A DNA stretch of 64,000 nucleotides from Pseudomonas saudimassiliensis (GTDB lineage Bacteria > Pseudomonadota > Gammaproteobacteria > Pseudomonadales > Pseudomonadaceae), in NCBI RefSeq assembly GCF_000939975.1, contig NZ_LK391969.1:1-64000 (forward strand), in the 5' to 3' direction. The notes beneath the pieces were generated by a model that was not told the origin of the DNA, did not search any database, and saw only the letters and a program-made list of their open reading frames with translations. Positions within the stretch are counted from its first letter, which is position 1, and the number at the start of each line of letters is the position of its first letter. Both the position numbers and the translations under genes were made by a program. This document shows, in pieces, positions 1-12,245 of this stretch.

Positions 1-122
<122 letters not shown>

Positions 123-229
123 ATCGACAGATCTCGACATTCTTCAAGCACTCACACGAATTACTTGATTCCGAAAGAAAGGCGATTAGGTCTGTAGCAC
201 TAAGCAACAGGTAGCAGGCCGAGATAATT

Positions 230-306
<77 letters not shown>

Positions 307-330
307 ATTGTCGAGGTGTCAGGTCTGAAC

Positions 331-406
331 GGGGCCATAGCTCAGCTGGGAGAGCGCCTGCCTTGCACGCAGGAGGTCAGCGGTTCGATCCCGCTTGGCT
401 CCACCA
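331..406 (+). tRNA. tRNA-Ala (TGC)
   Basis: A 76-nt cloverleaf 24 nt after tRNA-Ile. It starts ggggccatagctcag, has anticodon TGC in a cttgcacg loop, a T-loop ttcgatc, and an encoded CCA. It is co-transcribed with the rRNAs. Confidence 0.97.
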
Positions 407-485
407 GGACGGCCCAGGGGCACCATCGCCAGTACTCGATAAGAGTTCATACATGAATGATTCCGCCAGGCGGGATGATTGATGT

Positions 486-513
486 CTGATCTTTGATCAG
501 TCGCTCTTTAACA
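486..513 (+). promoter_or_regulatory. rrn spacer boxB/boxA antitermination site
   Basis: A perfect stem-loop CTGATC-TTT-GATCAG (486-500) is followed after one base by cgctctttaaca (502-513), close to the boxA core tgctctttaaca. BoxA recruits the Nus-factor antitermination complex, and a copy ahead of 23S is usual in gammaproteobacterial rrn operons. The boxB role of the hairpin is inferred from its position. I see no other feature in the 407-679 spacer. Confidence 0.8.
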
Positions 514-679
514 ATGTGGAAAAGTGATAGAAGTAAGACAAGACATAACGGGTGTTTCACTGCACACGTTATGGCTAAGGTAACTTGTAATCTCAAGTGC
601 AAGTTCCGGATTGTCGTGAAATCATGTCAAGACCTATGGCTGCCAGCAATCAGCGCAAGCAGATTGTTTGGGGTTATAT

Positions 680-3568
<2,889 letters not shown>

Positions 3569-3714
3569 TATAACACCCAAACAATTTGGGCCTATGGCTT
3601 GACGCATTGAACGACAGTCTGGAACTGCACGAGATTACCGTTACCCCTTGTCCCAACACTATCACTTTTCCCACCCTTTACGCCGTGTGGATTAACAGCC
3701 GCATAGCAACGAAT

Positions 3715-3833
3715 TGCTTGACGACCATAGAGCATTGGAACCACCTGATCCCATTCCGAACTCAGCAGTGAAACGATGCATCGCCGATGGTAGTGTGGGG
3801 TTTCCCCATGTGAGAGTAGGTCATCGTCAAGCG
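3715..3833 (+). rRNA. rrf: 5S ribosomal RNA
   Basis: About 119 nt, with terminal stem tgcttgacga pairing with tcgtcaagc and the internal ccgaactcag and gagagtagg segments of gammaproteobacterial 5S. The 146-nt 23S-5S spacer contains no tRNA. Confidence 0.96.
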
Positions 3834-3840
3834 CTATACC

Positions 3841-3880
3841 GAAACGCCCCGATCTGGAAACAGGTCGGGGCGTTTCTTTT
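3841..3880 (+). terminator. Rho-independent terminator of the rrn operon
   Basis: A near-perfect GC-rich hairpin, gaaacgccccgat paired with gtcggggcgtttc around the loop ctggaaacag, runs into tttctttt directly after 5S. This ends the rRNA transcript. Confidence 0.93.
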
Positions 3881-3979
3881 GGCGCGGGAAAACCTCGGGC
3901 TGCGGGATTGCTCCTGTCCCCGGCACTCCGGTCTGCCCACAAACGACCACTCGTACCTATCTGCCCACCGCGCATGCGG

Positions 3980-3985
3980 TATAAT
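3980..3985 (+). promoter_or_regulatory. candidate -10 box upstream of leuA
   Basis: A consensus TATAAT lies 38 nt before the leuA ATG. I see no good TTGACA at 16-18 nt upstream, so the promoter may depend on an activator or on other contacts. The leader is short, with no obvious leucine-rich attenuator peptide. Confidence 0.5.
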
Positions 3986-4023
3986 TTGCCTGTTTACAAC
4001 TTGGGCACCGAGGAGACAGGCAG

Positions 4024-5568
4024 ATGGGTCAGGATCGCGTCATCATTTTCGACACCACCTTGCGTGATGGTGAGCAGAGCCCCGGTGCGTCAATGACCCG
4101 GGAAGAGAAGCTGCGGATCGCCAAGGCGCTGGAAAAGCTGCGGGTGGATGTTATCGAAGCCGGTTTTGCCATTGCCAGTCCCGGTGACTTCGAGGCGGTG
4201 AAGAGTATTGCCAACAGCATCCAGGACAGCACCGTCTGCAGTTTGGCTCGCGCCGTCGATGCCGATATCGATCGCGCTGCCGAGGCGCTGGCGAACGCCA
4301 ATTCCGGTCGCATTCATACCTTCATCGCCACCAGCCCGATCCACATGGAACACAAGCTGCGCCTGCAGCCGGATCAGGTGATTGAGCAGGCGGTGCGGGC
4401 GATCAAGCGTGCGCGCAATCTCTGCGCCGATGTGGAGTTCTCTTGTGAAGACGGCGGCCGTTCGGAAATCGACTTCCTCTGTCGTATCATCGAGCAGGCG
4501 ATCAAGGCAGGCGCCCGTACCATCAATATCCCCGATACGGTGGGGTATGCAATCCCCCATCAGTTTGCCGAGACCATTCGCCAGATCATCGAACGCGTCC
4601 CCAATGCCGACCAGGCGGTCTTCTCCGTTCACTGCCACAACGACCTTGGACTGGCTGTGGCCAACTCCCTGGCGGCAGTGACGGCCGGCGCCCGGCAGGT
4701 GGAGTGCACCATCAACGGTCTGGGCGAGCGGGCCGGTAATGCCTCCTTGGAAGAAATCGTCATGGCGATCAAGACCCGCCAGGATGTGCTGGGGGTGCAC
4801 ACGGGTATCGTGACCGAACATATTCTCAGCACCTCCCGGCTGGTCTCCAGCGTCACGGGATTTCCCGTGCAGCCGAACAAGGCGATTGTCGGCGCCAACG
4901 CCTTTGCCCATGAGTCGGGCATACACCAGGACGGTGTCCTCAAGCACCGCGAGACCTATGAAATCATGAGTGCCCAGTCAGTCGGCTGGCATGCCAACAA
5001 GCTGTCCCTGGGTAAGCTGTCTGGCCGCAACGCCTTCCGGACTCGCCTGCAGGAGTTGGGTATCGAGCTGACTGATCAGGCAGAATTGAACGCAGCTTTC
5101 GCGCGCTTCAAGGAGCTGGCGGACAAGAAGCACGAGATCTTTGATGAGGATCTGCAGGCGCTGGTATCCGATACCGTCACCGATGTGGCGGAGCGGATGC
5201 GGTTGGTGTTCCTGGAAGTTACCTCCCGCACTGGCGATACGCCCGTCGCGACATTGACGGTAGAGCTGGATGGCGCAGAGCGTCAGGCATCTGCCTCAGG
5301 CTCTGGCCCGGTGGATGCAGCTTTCCGGGCGCTGGAGCAGATCGCTGACTCCGGTGCCACCCTGCAACTGTACTCGGTCAACGCGATTACCGAAGGGACG
5401 GACTCCCAGGGCGAAGTGACCGTTCGCTTGGAGAAAGGCGGGCGCATTGTGAACGGCAATGGTGCCGACACCGACATCGTTATCGCGTCTGCCAAGGCCT
5501 ACATCAACGCTCTCAACCTGATGCACTCGGACAGCCCCAAGGCGCACCCGCAGGTAGAAGGTATCTGA
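4024..5568 (+). CDS. leuA: 2-isopropylmalate synthase
   Basis: First committed step of leucine synthesis: acetyl-CoA plus 2-ketoisovalerate gives 2-isopropylmalate. The 514-residue protein has the HMGL/isopropylmalate synthase signature [13 protein letters not shown] (residues 9-21, metal-binding D10 and catalytic R14), the metal site HCHND (H203, H205), and [11 protein letters not shown]. Residues from about 390 to the end form the C-terminal allosteric domain where leucine feedback acts. Length and domain order fit the E. coli-type enzyme (about 520 residues) rather than the longer ~560-residue LeuA found in many bacteria. The start has GGAG upstream (gaggagacaggcag-ATG). Its stop overlaps the next gene's ATG (TGATG), yet that gene is unrelated in function. 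Confidence 0.95.
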   Translation: MGQDRVIIFDTTLRDGEQSPGASMTREEKLRIAKALEKLRVDVIEAGFAIASPGDFEAVKSIANSIQDSTVCSLARAVDADIDRAAEALANANSGRIHTFIATSPIHMEHKLRLQPDQVIEQAVRAIKRARNLCADVEFSCEDGGRSEIDFLCRIIEQAIKAGARTINIPDTVGYAIPHQFAETIRQIIERVPNADQAVFSVHCHNDLGLAVANSLAAVTAGARQVECTINGLGERAGNASLEEIVMAIKTRQDVLGVHTGIVTEHILSTSRLVSSVTGFPVQPNKAIVGANAFAHESGIHQDGVLKHRETYEIMSAQSVGWHANKLSLGKLSGRNAFRTRLQELGIELTDQAELNAAFARFKELADKKHEIFDEDLQALVSDTVTDVAERMRLVFLEVTSRTGDTPVATLTVELDGAERQASASGSGPVDAAFRALEQIADSGATLQLYSVNAITEGTDSQGEVTVRLEKGGRIVNGNGADTDIVIASAKAYINALNLMHSDSPKAHPQVEGI

Positions 5569-6341
5569 TGCTGGAGTCAACACGCCTCGATTATCTTGCC
5601 GCCATGGGCGTGGTCGGCTGGGTGCCGCGCCAGGTGTTGCCCCATGCCGCTTATCGTGTTCCTCCGGTACTTCCGGAGCCCCCGGAAGAGGGCGAGCCGC
5701 TGGCGACTGCCGGCAAGAGTGCCGCGGTGATCGATATCGCACCCACGAGCGCAGCGGGGCCCGCCAGGGCGCGGGTGGTGGTGCGTCCTACCCGGCCGGC
5801 ACCGGTAGCTCCTACTCCGGTTGCCGCGGCACCGGTCGAGCCCGAAGCCAAGCCGGTACCGCTGGATCCTTTCTATCTGCAGCTGTGGATGGCCGGTCCA
5901 TGTGCCTTGCTGGTCGAGGTGCCCGAGCCGGGCCTGGAAAGCGCGTCGCCCGGGTTGCGATTGCTCAAGGATATATTGCGTGCCGTGCAACTGCCGCAAG
6001 CGCCCCATCTGTATGCCGACTTTCGCTGGCCGTTGAGTAGGAATCTGCAGCTGGATCGCAGTGCCCGGGCAGCGAGCCTGGCGCTGCAGGCCTTCATGCA
6101 GGGCCGTCTGGAAAACGAGCCGGTGGTATCCATCGGCTGCTTTGGTACTCATCCCGGCCTGCTCATAGGGCCGGAGCTGGATGCCGAGAACCTCCCCTAT
6201 GACCGTGAAGAGGCTCTGGAGCAGTTGCCGCCAGCCTGGTTCGCCCCGGATCTGGATGCTTTGATGAAGGATTCCGCCGGCAAGGCTCGGCTATGGCAGC
6301 AGCTCAAGCGCGTGATGTCCCGCTGGCAGGTGCAACAATGA
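5568..6341 (+). CDS. holD: probable DNA polymerase III psi subunit
   Basis: A 257-residue protein immediately upstream of rimI, overlapping it by ATGA, the same arrangement as holD-rimI in E. coli. The N-terminus (LDYLAAMGVVGWVPR) resembles the chi-binding psi N-terminus (RDWQLQQLGITQWSLR in E. coli, from memory). The C-terminus (AGKARLWQQLKRVM) resembles the psi end (RAALWQQICTY). Between them lies a Pro/Ala/Val-rich low-complexity linker, about residues 27-100, absent from the short E. coli protein. Psi bridges the clamp loader and chi/SSB. Pseudomonad psi is known to be large and poorly conserved. The call rests on synteny and two short motifs. Confidence 0.78.
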   Translation: MLESTRLDYLAAMGVVGWVPRQVLPHAAYRVPPVLPEPPEEGEPLATAGKSAAVIDIAPTSAAGPARARVVVRPTRPAPVAPTPVAAAPVEPEAKPVPLDPFYLQLWMAGPCALLVEVPEPGLESASPGLRLLKDILRAVQLPQAPHLYADFRWPLSRNLQLDRSARAASLALQAFMQGRLENEPVVSIGCFGTHPGLLIGPELDAENLPYDREEALEQLPPAWFAPDLDALMKDSAGKARLWQQLKRVMSRWQVQQ

Positions 6342-6790
6342 CAGAACCGGTATTTCGTCCGATGACCGAATCGGATGTGGAAGCAGTACTTGCCATCGAA
6401 TTCGCCGCCTTCAGCCATCCCTGGACGCGGGGGATCTTTCTTGACTGTGTCACCTCGGGCCATGAGTGCTGGTTGATGTACCTGGGCAATCAGCAAGTCG
6501 GGCACGGTGTACTGTCGGCAGCGGCGGGGGAATCCCATCTGCTGAACCTGACCGTGAAGCCAGAGAATCAGTCCAACGGACTGGGCGGCAAACTCCTGGC
6601 CCATCTGATGGAGCGGGCCAAGGCGCGGGAGGCGGAAGTCGCCTTTCTTGAAGTCCGGGAGTCCAACCATCCGGCTATCCGGCTCTATGAAAACTTCGGC
6701 TTTAATGAAATCGGCCGGCGACGCGACTATTACCCCGCTGTTGGCGGTCGTGAAGATGCGTTGGTCATGGCCTATTCGCTAATCGACTGA
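6338..6790 (+). CDS. rimI: ribosomal protein S18 alanine N-acetyltransferase
   Basis: A 150-residue GNAT acetyltransferase, the family that acetylates the N-terminal Ala of S18 from acetyl-CoA. It shows the acetyl-CoA loop QSNGLGGKLL (78-87), LEVRESN with the candidate catalytic Glu (about 105), and AIRLYENFGF with the conserved Tyr (about 117). The ATG at 6338 was chosen because it overlaps the holD stop and leaves the GNAT fold without extension; a more upstream in-frame ATG lies inside holD. Translational coupling with holD is likely. Confidence 0.93.
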   Translation: MTEPVFRPMTESDVEAVLAIEFAAFSHPWTRGIFLDCVTSGHECWLMYLGNQQVGHGVLSAAAGESHLLNLTVKPENQSNGLGGKLLAHLMERAKAREAEVAFLEVRESNHPAIRLYENFGFNEIGRRRDYYPAVGGREDALVMAYSLID

Positions 6791-6820
6791 GCTCGTGCTC
6801 AGTCCCGTTCCGAGCTGTTT

Positions 6821-7705
6821 ATGTCTGCGCGCCACTGGGCCGTTATCGGTCTGATGATCACGGCCCTGAGCTGGGCTGGCAACGCCCTTATTGCCCGTGC
6901 CAGCGCCGGCATGCTGCCTCCCATCGGCCTGTCGTTCTGGCGTTGGAGCGTGGCTCTGGTGCTGTTGTTACCGTTCACCCTACGGGGGCTATGGCAGTAC
7001 CGCAGGCTATTGCTGGATAACGGGCTGCGGATTGCGGTGTTGGCGGCCCTCAGTATTTCGTCCTACAACACGCTGCTGTACCAGGCTGCGCAAAGCACCA
7101 GTGCCATCAACCTTACCCTGGTAGGCACCGGGTTGCCGGTGTCAGCGTTCTTCTGGTCGATGCTGTTGCTGCGTCAGGTGCCCGCCCGAGCGACGGTAGG
7201 CGGAACCCTGCTGGGGCTCTGCGGACTGCTGCTGATCCTCACCGGAGGGCAGCCGGCGCGGCTGTTAGCCCTGCACTTCAATGACGGTGACCTGATCATG
7301 CTGGCAGCCGTCCTGTCCTGGGGGTTATATACCGTGTTGCTGCAGCGGTGGGTGATGCCCGCGCCGGGACTGGTGCTGATGGCTGCCATGCTGCTCTGCG
7401 GTGTGCCGCTGCTGGCCCCGTTCTTTCTCTGGGAACTGGCCCAGCTGGGCCCGATGCCGGTGACCTGGCCGGCGGCCGGGGCGGTGGGTTACACCGCCGT
7501 GTTTGCTTCCCTGGTGGCCTATGTGGCGTGGAACCATGGCGTCAAGGTATTGGGCCCGTCGACCGCTTCCCTGTTCAGCTACCTGGTGCCTGCCTTCACC
7601 GCCTTGCTGGGGGTCGCGCTGTTGGGTGAGCAGCTCTATTGGTACCACCTGGCTGGTGGTGCGCTGACCTTCCTCGGACTGCTGGTGGCTACCCGCTGGC
7701 GTTAG
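6821..7705 (+). CDS. DMT-superfamily (EamA) transporter
   Basis: A 294-residue membrane protein with about ten hydrophobic segments in two EamA repeats (roughly residues 5-140 and 150-292). It has the typical N-terminal ALSWAGNALIAR and the second-repeat features SWGLYTVLLQRW and YVAWNHGVKVLGPSTASLFSYLVPAF. The family exports small metabolites such as amino acids across the inner membrane, but the substrate cannot be read from sequence. It lies 30 nt after rimI and may share its transcript. Confidence 0.9.
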   Translation: MSARHWAVIGLMITALSWAGNALIARASAGMLPPIGLSFWRWSVALVLLLPFTLRGLWQYRRLLLDNGLRIAVLAALSISSYNTLLYQAAQSTSAINLTLVGTGLPVSAFFWSMLLLRQVPARATVGGTLLGLCGLLLILTGGQPARLLALHFNDGDLIMLAAVLSWGLYTVLLQRWVMPAPGLVLMAAMLLCGVPLLAPFFLWELAQLGPMPVTWPAAGAVGYTAVFASLVAYVAWNHGVKVLGPSTASLFSYLVPAFTALLGVALLGEQLYWYHLAGGALTFLGLLVATRWR

Positions 7706-7798
7706 GTCATGAGTCCGAAGTGAAGGAGCGCGCCGCGAGAGGCGGCTATCCGCTGCGCCTGGGGAGTGATTTATCTGTGCAGCAACTGGAAAAGCAGA

Positions 7799-7832
7799 AA
7801 CAAAAAAGGCCTAGCCGAAGCTAAGCCTTTGA
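7799..7832 (-). terminator. intrinsic terminator of tRNA-Met
   Basis: On the minus strand, AAAGGCTTAGC-TTCG-GCTAGGCCTTT forms an 11-bp stem with a UUCG-type loop and one G-U pair, followed by TTTTG. It starts a few bases after the tRNA 3' end. Confidence 0.88.
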
Positions 7833-7839
7833 AAAAGGT

Positions 7840-7916
7840 TGGTGGCTACACCTGGACTTGAACCAGGGACCCCAGCATTATGAATGCTGTGCTCTAACCA
7901 ACTGAGCTATGTAGCC
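7840..7916 (-). tRNA. tRNA-Met (CAT), elongator
   Basis: A 77-nt minus-strand cloverleaf. It starts ggctacatagctcag, has anticodon loop ttCATaa, T-loop ttcaagt, and encoded CCA. The paired first base (G1-C72) and the D-arm match elongator rather than initiator tRNA-Met. It stands alone with its own promoter and terminator. Confidence 0.96.
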
Positions 7917-7929
7917 ATCCGAGGCGCGC

Positions 7930-7958
7930 ATTATTCCGAGAAGCGGGATTGTTGTCAA
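7930..7958 (-). promoter_or_regulatory. sigma-70 promoter of tRNA-Met
   Basis: On the minus strand, TTGACA (7953-7958) is separated by exactly 17 nt from AATAAT (7930-7935). Initiation would fall about 6-8 nt before the tRNA. The spacer just before the tRNA is GC-rich (gcgcgcctcgg), resembling the stringent discriminator of stable-RNA promoters. Confidence 0.85.
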
Positions 7959-8066
7959 GGGGTGGCGTGGCTAATTGGTAAAATTTTCAACCGCTTAGCC
8001 TGATGGGTGTGGCGATAAGGGCAGCGGGGGGCGCAGCCGGCGTAGCCCGGCAGGCGGTCGGCTATC

Positions 8067-9626
8067 TTACAGCAACCATTCGATCGGCAGCAGCGATAAC
8101 AGCCATATCCCGCCGCGTTTCAACAAGCCGGTGTTGGGCTCCTGGTCATGGCGTACTTCGCCTTCGTCGAAACGCTCGATCCAGACCAGGCGGTCCTTGG
8201 CGTCCAGCTGAACATCATAGGCGTTGGCCGGAATGCTGGTATCGAAGGCCTGGTGAACAGCCTGGGCCAGCGCCGGGCTGTCAATGACGAAGCCGAGCTC
8301 GGTGTTCAGGTGCATGGAGCGGGGGTCGAAGTTGAACGAGCCGACGAAGACCCGCTCGCCGTCCACCGCAAAGGTCTTGGCGTGCAGGCTGGAGCCGGAA
8401 CTGCCGAAGGGCCCGGCGCTCTCGTTGCGTTCCCGATGGGGGGAGAGACGACGCATCTCGAACAGCTGCACGCCGCCTGCGAGCAAGTCGCGGCGTCGTT
8501 TGGCATAGCCGGCGTGTACCGCTGCCACATCGGTGGCGTCCAGCGAGTTGGTCAAAATGCGAACATCGATGCCTTGGTTAACTAGCGCAGTAAAGGCCTC
8601 GACGCCCGCAGCGGTCGGTACAAAATAGGGCGAGACAAGTACTACGGCGCTGCGCGGCCGCTCCAGGATCTGGCCTAGCTGGTGCGTCAGCAAGCCCTCT
8701 GGCTTCGCCCCACCCAGCCCCTTGGCCGGATCGTCGGTGACCATGCGGGTCGTGGCCCATTCCAGCGGCAGGTCGCCTGCCAGCAGTTGGCGGCTGAAGT
8801 CGGAGCGAGCCACTGCCGCGACGTAGGCGGCGGCCTGGCTATCCATCTCGACCAAGGCGGCTTTCTGGCTCAACTGTTCCAGATGCCGGGCCGACACCGG
8901 GGGCAGGATGTGTTCCACCGGATAGACGGAGCCGCTGGCCCAGTAGCGGTCGAAATCCATCGAGACGTCCCCGACGATCGGGCCGACCGCCAGCACATCC
9001 AGGTCGGCGAACAGGATGCCGTCGGTAGCACCGAAGTATTCATCGCCGATATTGCGACCACCGATGATGGTTGCCTGATTATCGGCGGTGAACGACTTGT
9101 TGTGCATGCGCCGGTTGGCCCGGGGGAAGTCGGTGATATACCCCAGCCACTTGGGGTTGCGGACGATGAACGGGTTGAACAGGCGCACCTCGATCTGCGG
9201 GTGCAGGGCCAGTGCGGCCAGCTCCGTATCCAGGCCCGCGGTGCCGTTGTCATCCAGCAGCAGCCGGACCCGTACGCCCCGGTCCGCAGCGGCGTGCAGC
9301 TCCTCCAGCAACAGGGTGCCGGTCATGTCGCCATGCCAGATGTAGTACTGCACGTCCAGGGTGCGCTCTGCAGTCCTGGCCAGTAGCACCCGCGCAGCGA
9401 AGGCGCCGTGCGGGTCGGAGAGGGCGTGGATGCCGCTCTGGTCGGGATGTGCGGCCACTTCGGCGGCCAGGGCCTGGCCGAGGCGTGTAGTGCGGGCGCT
9501 GTCGGGATCCAGGGCGACGGATTCGGTCAAGTTCTGCGCCGGCAGACTGCAGCCGGAAAGCAGGCCGATACTGAGCAGCAGGGCGGGCAACCATCTGTGC
9601 GGTTGGGAGAAAGCGAAGTGCAGCAT
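8067..9626 (-). CDS. phospholipase D-family lipoprotein, cardiolipin synthase C-like
   Basis: A 519-residue protein with two HKD phosphodiesterase motifs: H175-x-K177-x4-D182 (RMHNKSFTADNQ) and H415-x-K417-x4-D422 (SLHAKTFAVDGE), each followed by the GGRN or GSFN segment. The N-terminus has a hydrophobic stretch ending in the lipobox LLSGC, so it is probably a lipoprotein. The closest architecture I recognise is the YmdC/ClsC type, which makes cardiolipin from phosphatidylglycerol and phosphatidylethanolamine. No ymdB-like partner lies beside it. It appears monocistronic. Confidence 0.85.
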   Translation of the reverse strand: MLHFAFSQPHRWLPALLLSIGLLSGCSLPAQNLTESVALDPDSARTTRLGQALAAEVAAHPDQSGIHALSDPHGAFAARVLLARTAERTLDVQYYIWHGDMTGTLLLEELHAAADRGVRVRLLLDDNGTAGLDTELAALALHPQIEVRLFNPFIVRNPKWLGYITDFPRANRRMHNKSFTADNQATIIGGRNIGDEYFGATDGILFADLDVLAVGPIVGDVSMDFDRYWASGSVYPVEHILPPVSARHLEQLSQKAALVEMDSQAAAYVAAVARSDFSRQLLAGDLPLEWATTRMVTDDPAKGLGGAKPEGLLTHQLGQILERPRSAVVLVSPYFVPTAAGVEAFTALVNQGIDVRILTNSLDATDVAAVHAGYAKRRRDLLAGGVQLFEMRRLSPHRERNESAGPFGSSGSSLHAKTFAVDGERVFVGSFNFDPRSMHLNTELGFVIDSPALAQAVHQAFDTSIPANAYDVQLDAKDRLVWIERFDEGEVRHDQEPNTGLLKRGGIWLLSLLPIEWLL

Positions 9627-9696
9627 GGCGGTGATCGTCTCGCGTGGCCGCCACCGAGGGGGCAGGACAGGGCAGTATATCCGGCAAACGGCGGCG

Positions 9697-9735
9697 CAAA
9701 AAAGAAACCCCTTGGGACGGTCATCGCAAGGGGTT
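9697..9735 (-). terminator. intrinsic terminator after ychF
   Basis: On the minus strand, AACCCCTTG pairs with CAAGGGGTT around a 12-nt loop, followed by TCTTTTTT. It lies 20 nt after the ychF stop and closes the minus-strand operon. Confidence 0.9.
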
Positions 9736-9755
9736 ATCTGGTCAAGCAGTCCGCG

Positions 9756-10856
9756 TCAGACGTTGAATCTGAAGTGCATCACATCGCCGTCCTTGACGAT
9801 GTATTCCTTGCCTTCCAGACGCCATTTACCGGCTTCCTTGGCGCCAGCTTCGCCGTTGTACTGGATGAAGTCGTCGTAAGCCACCACTTCGGCGCGGATA
9901 AAGCCCTTCTCGAAGTCGGTGTGGATGACGGCGGCGGCCTGGGGCGCGGTGGCGCCGACCTTGACGGTCCAGGCGCGGACTTCCTTGACCCCGGCGGTAA
10001 AGTACGTCTGCAGGTTGAGCAACTCGTAACCGGCGCGGATCACCCGGTTCAGGCCTGGCTCGTCCATGCCGATGGCTTCGAGGAACATGTCCTTCTCTTC
10101 GCCATCGTCGAGTTCGGCGATTTCCGCTTCGATCTTGTTGCACACCGGCACCACGATCGCGCCTTCGGCGTCGGCAATGCCGCGCACGATATCCAGATAG
10201 GGGTTGTTGTCGAAGCCGTCCTCGGCGACGTTGGCGATGTACATGACCGGCTTGCTGGTCAGCAGATGGAAGCCCTTGATCAGCTTCTTCTCGTCATCGG
10301 CCAGGTCCTTCATCAACGTGCGGGCCGGTTTGCCTTCGCTGAAATGCGGGATGAGCTTCTCCAGCAATGCCTTCTGGGCTACGGCTTCCTTGTCGCCGCC
10401 CTTGGCGTTGCGGGCGACGCGCTGCAGCTGCTTCTCACAGCTGTCGAGGTCCGCGAAGATCAATTCCAGATCGATGATCTCGATATCGCGCTTGGGGTCG
10501 ACGCTGTTGGAGACGTGGATGACGTTGTCGTCATCGAAACAGCGCACCACGTGGGCGATGGCGTCGGTCTCGCGGATGTTGGCCAGGAACTTGTTGCCCA
10601 GGCCTTCACCCTTGGACGCACCCTCGACCAGGCCGGCAATATCCACGAACTCCATGGTGGTCGGCAGCACCCGCTCAGGTTTGACGATGGCCGCCAGGGC
10701 GTCCAGGCGCGGGTCAGGCATGGGGACCACGCCGCTGTTGGGCTCGATGGTGCAGAACGGGAAGTTCTCGGCACCGATGCCGGCCTTGGTCAGGGCGTTG
10801 AACAGGGTGGATTTGCCGACGTTGGGCAGTCCGACGATACCGCAATTGAATCCCAT
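9756..10856 (-). CDS. ychF: redox-regulated ribosome-binding ATPase YchF
   Basis: A 366-residue OLA1/YchF-family P-loop protein. It has [11 protein letters not shown] (P-loop, 8-18), [17 protein letters not shown] (switch II/G3) and an altered G4 (NVAED in place of NKxD), which explains the family's ATP rather than GTP preference. The C-terminal TGS domain spans about 280-366. It binds ribosomes and affects translation under stress. Last gene of the minus-strand operon, 36 nt after pth, as in Pseudomonas and E. coli (pth-ychF). Confidence 0.97.
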   Translation of the reverse strand: MGFNCGIVGLPNVGKSTLFNALTKAGIGAENFPFCTIEPNSGVVPMPDPRLDALAAIVKPERVLPTTMEFVDIAGLVEGASKGEGLGNKFLANIRETDAIAHVVRCFDDDNVIHVSNSVDPKRDIEIIDLELIFADLDSCEKQLQRVARNAKGGDKEAVAQKALLEKLIPHFSEGKPARTLMKDLADDEKKLIKGFHLLTSKPVMYIANVAEDGFDNNPYLDIVRGIADAEGAIVVPVCNKIEAEIAELDDGEEKDMFLEAIGMDEPGLNRVIRAGYELLNLQTYFTAGVKEVRAWTVKVGATAPQAAAVIHTDFEKGFIRAEVVAYDDFIQYNGEAGAKEAGKWRLEGKEYIVKDGDVMHFRFNV

Positions 10857-10892
10857 ACTGGTGTCCTCTGCCGTGGTGGCGGCGAAATGAAG

Positions 10893-11480
10893 TCAGGCTT
10901 TGAAACTGTGCAGGCGCTGCATGACGCGGGTCCAGTCGCCGGCGACCATGCCAGGCAGTTCGGTCAAGGCCTCGTCGATACAGGCATCCAGTGCCTGCTG
11001 TTCGGCCTTGGGCGCCCGGCCCAGGACAAAACCGGTTACCTGCGAGCTGTGGCCGGGATGACCGATGCCCAGGCGCAGGCGGTGGAAAGCATTCTGATTC
11101 CCGAGACTGGCGATGATGTCGCGCAGTCCGTTGTGTCCGCCATGACCCCCGCCTTTCTTGCATTTCACCACGCCGGGAGGCAGGTCCAGCTCATCATGAG
11201 CGACCAGGATTTCCTCGGGGATGATGCGATAGAACCCGGCGATGGCGGCGACAGCCTGGCCACTGCGGTTCATGAAGGTGGTGGGGATGAGTAGGCGAAC
11301 ATCCTGACCGTTGATGGTCAGGCGGCCGGTAAGGCCGAAAAACTGTTTTTCCGGGCGTAATGCCTGGTTATGTGCGGCTGCGAGGCGCTCAACAAAAAGG
11401 GCGCCCGCGTTATGCCGGGTCATGTCATATTCCGGTCCGGGATTGCCGAGACCGACGATCAACTTGATTCCGTGCGTCAC
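10893..11480 (-). CDS. pth: peptidyl-tRNA hydrolase
   Basis: A 195-residue enzyme that hydrolyses peptidyl-tRNA released from stalled ribosomes. Conserved active-site features are visible: [17 protein letters not shown] with N13 and catalytic H23, FMNRSG (N71), HDELDLPPG (D96) and [10 protein letters not shown] (H116/N117). Length is typical. It lies between rplY and ychF, 31 nt after rplY. Confidence 0.97.
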   Translation of the reverse strand: MTHGIKLIVGLGNPGPEYDMTRHNAGALFVERLAAAHNQALRPEKQFFGLTGRLTINGQDVRLLIPTTFMNRSGQAVAAIAGFYRIIPEEILVAHDELDLPPGVVKCKKGGGHGGHNGLRDIIASLGNQNAFHRLRLGIGHPGHSSQVTGFVLGRAPKAEQQALDACIDEALTELPGMVAGDWTRVMQRLHSFKA

Positions 11481-11511
11481 AACGGGCGCCCTCTAGGGTT
11501 TCAGCAGGAGA

Positions 11512-12144
11512 TTACTCCGCTGATTCCTCACCTTCACCAGCTTCGTCATCAGCAGCGGCAGCAGTACGCTGGGCCATGATGTTGACGACCGGCAGGTTGT
11601 GGTCATCACCCAGCGCCAGGCTCGGGATGGTCACGCCTTCCGGCAGTTTCAGGTCTGCCAGGTGCAGAACCTGGCCAACTTTCAGTTCCTGCAGGTCGAC
11701 TTCGATGAAGTCGGGCAGGTCCTTCGGCAGGCAAGTTACTTCGATTTCCGGCAGGTTACGGAAGACCATGCCGCCTTCCTGCTTCACGCCAACGCAAGTT
11801 TCTTCGTTGATGAAGTGCAGGGGTACGTGGACGGAAACCTTCTGACCGGCAACGATGCGCTGGAAGTCAGCATGCATGACGCGCGGCTTGGCCGGGTGAC
11901 GCTGCAGTGCCTTGAGCAGCACTTCTTCCTTCTTGCCATCAACGGACAGGCCGATGATGGAGGAGTAGAAAGCTTCGTTTTCCAGCGCCTTGTTCAGTTC
12001 GCGAGCGGCGATGGAAATGCTCTGCGGCTCCTTGTTGCCACCGTAAACGATAGCCGGGACCAGATCAGCGTTACGACGCAGGCGGCGGCTCGCACCTTTC
12101 CCCAGGTCATCACGCGCATTCGCATTCAAAGTGAAGTCGACCAT
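11512..12144 (-). CDS. rplY: 50S ribosomal protein L25/general stress protein Ctc
   Basis: A 210-residue long-form L25 (TL5/CTC). The N-terminal 5S-rRNA-binding domain spans about 1-95 ([24 protein letters not shown]) and a C-terminal beta domain covers about 96-185. An acidic Ala/Glu tail ([16 protein letters not shown]) closes the protein. The ATG at 12144 was chosen because it matches the L25 N-terminus and has AAGGAG about 7 nt upstream (gcaaggagactacac-ATG); the in-frame extension upstream is not L25-like. It lies between prs and pth. Confidence 0.96.
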   Translation of the reverse strand: MVDFTLNANARDDLGKGASRRLRRNADLVPAIVYGGNKEPQSISIAARELNKALENEAFYSSIIGLSVDGKKEEVLLKALQRHPAKPRVMHADFQRIVAGQKVSVHVPLHFINEETCVGVKQEGGMVFRNLPEIEVTCLPKDLPDFIEVDLQELKVGQVLHLADLKLPEGVTIPSLALGDDHNLPVVNIMAQRTAAAADDEAGEGEESAE

Positions 12145-12245
12145 GTGTAGTCTCCTTGCTGAGCGTCCGGGCACTTGCGACCAGCGCGTCGGACGATTGA
12201 TAAAACCCGGCATCATTGCCGGGCTGTTTGAATCAGTGCGCGTCC

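Noticed and set aside
9408-11294. 628-codon open frame on the plus strand
   Set aside because: Antisense to the end of the PLD gene, ychF and pth, all clearly real on the other strand; the Asp/Gly/Val-rich translation is a mirror artefact.
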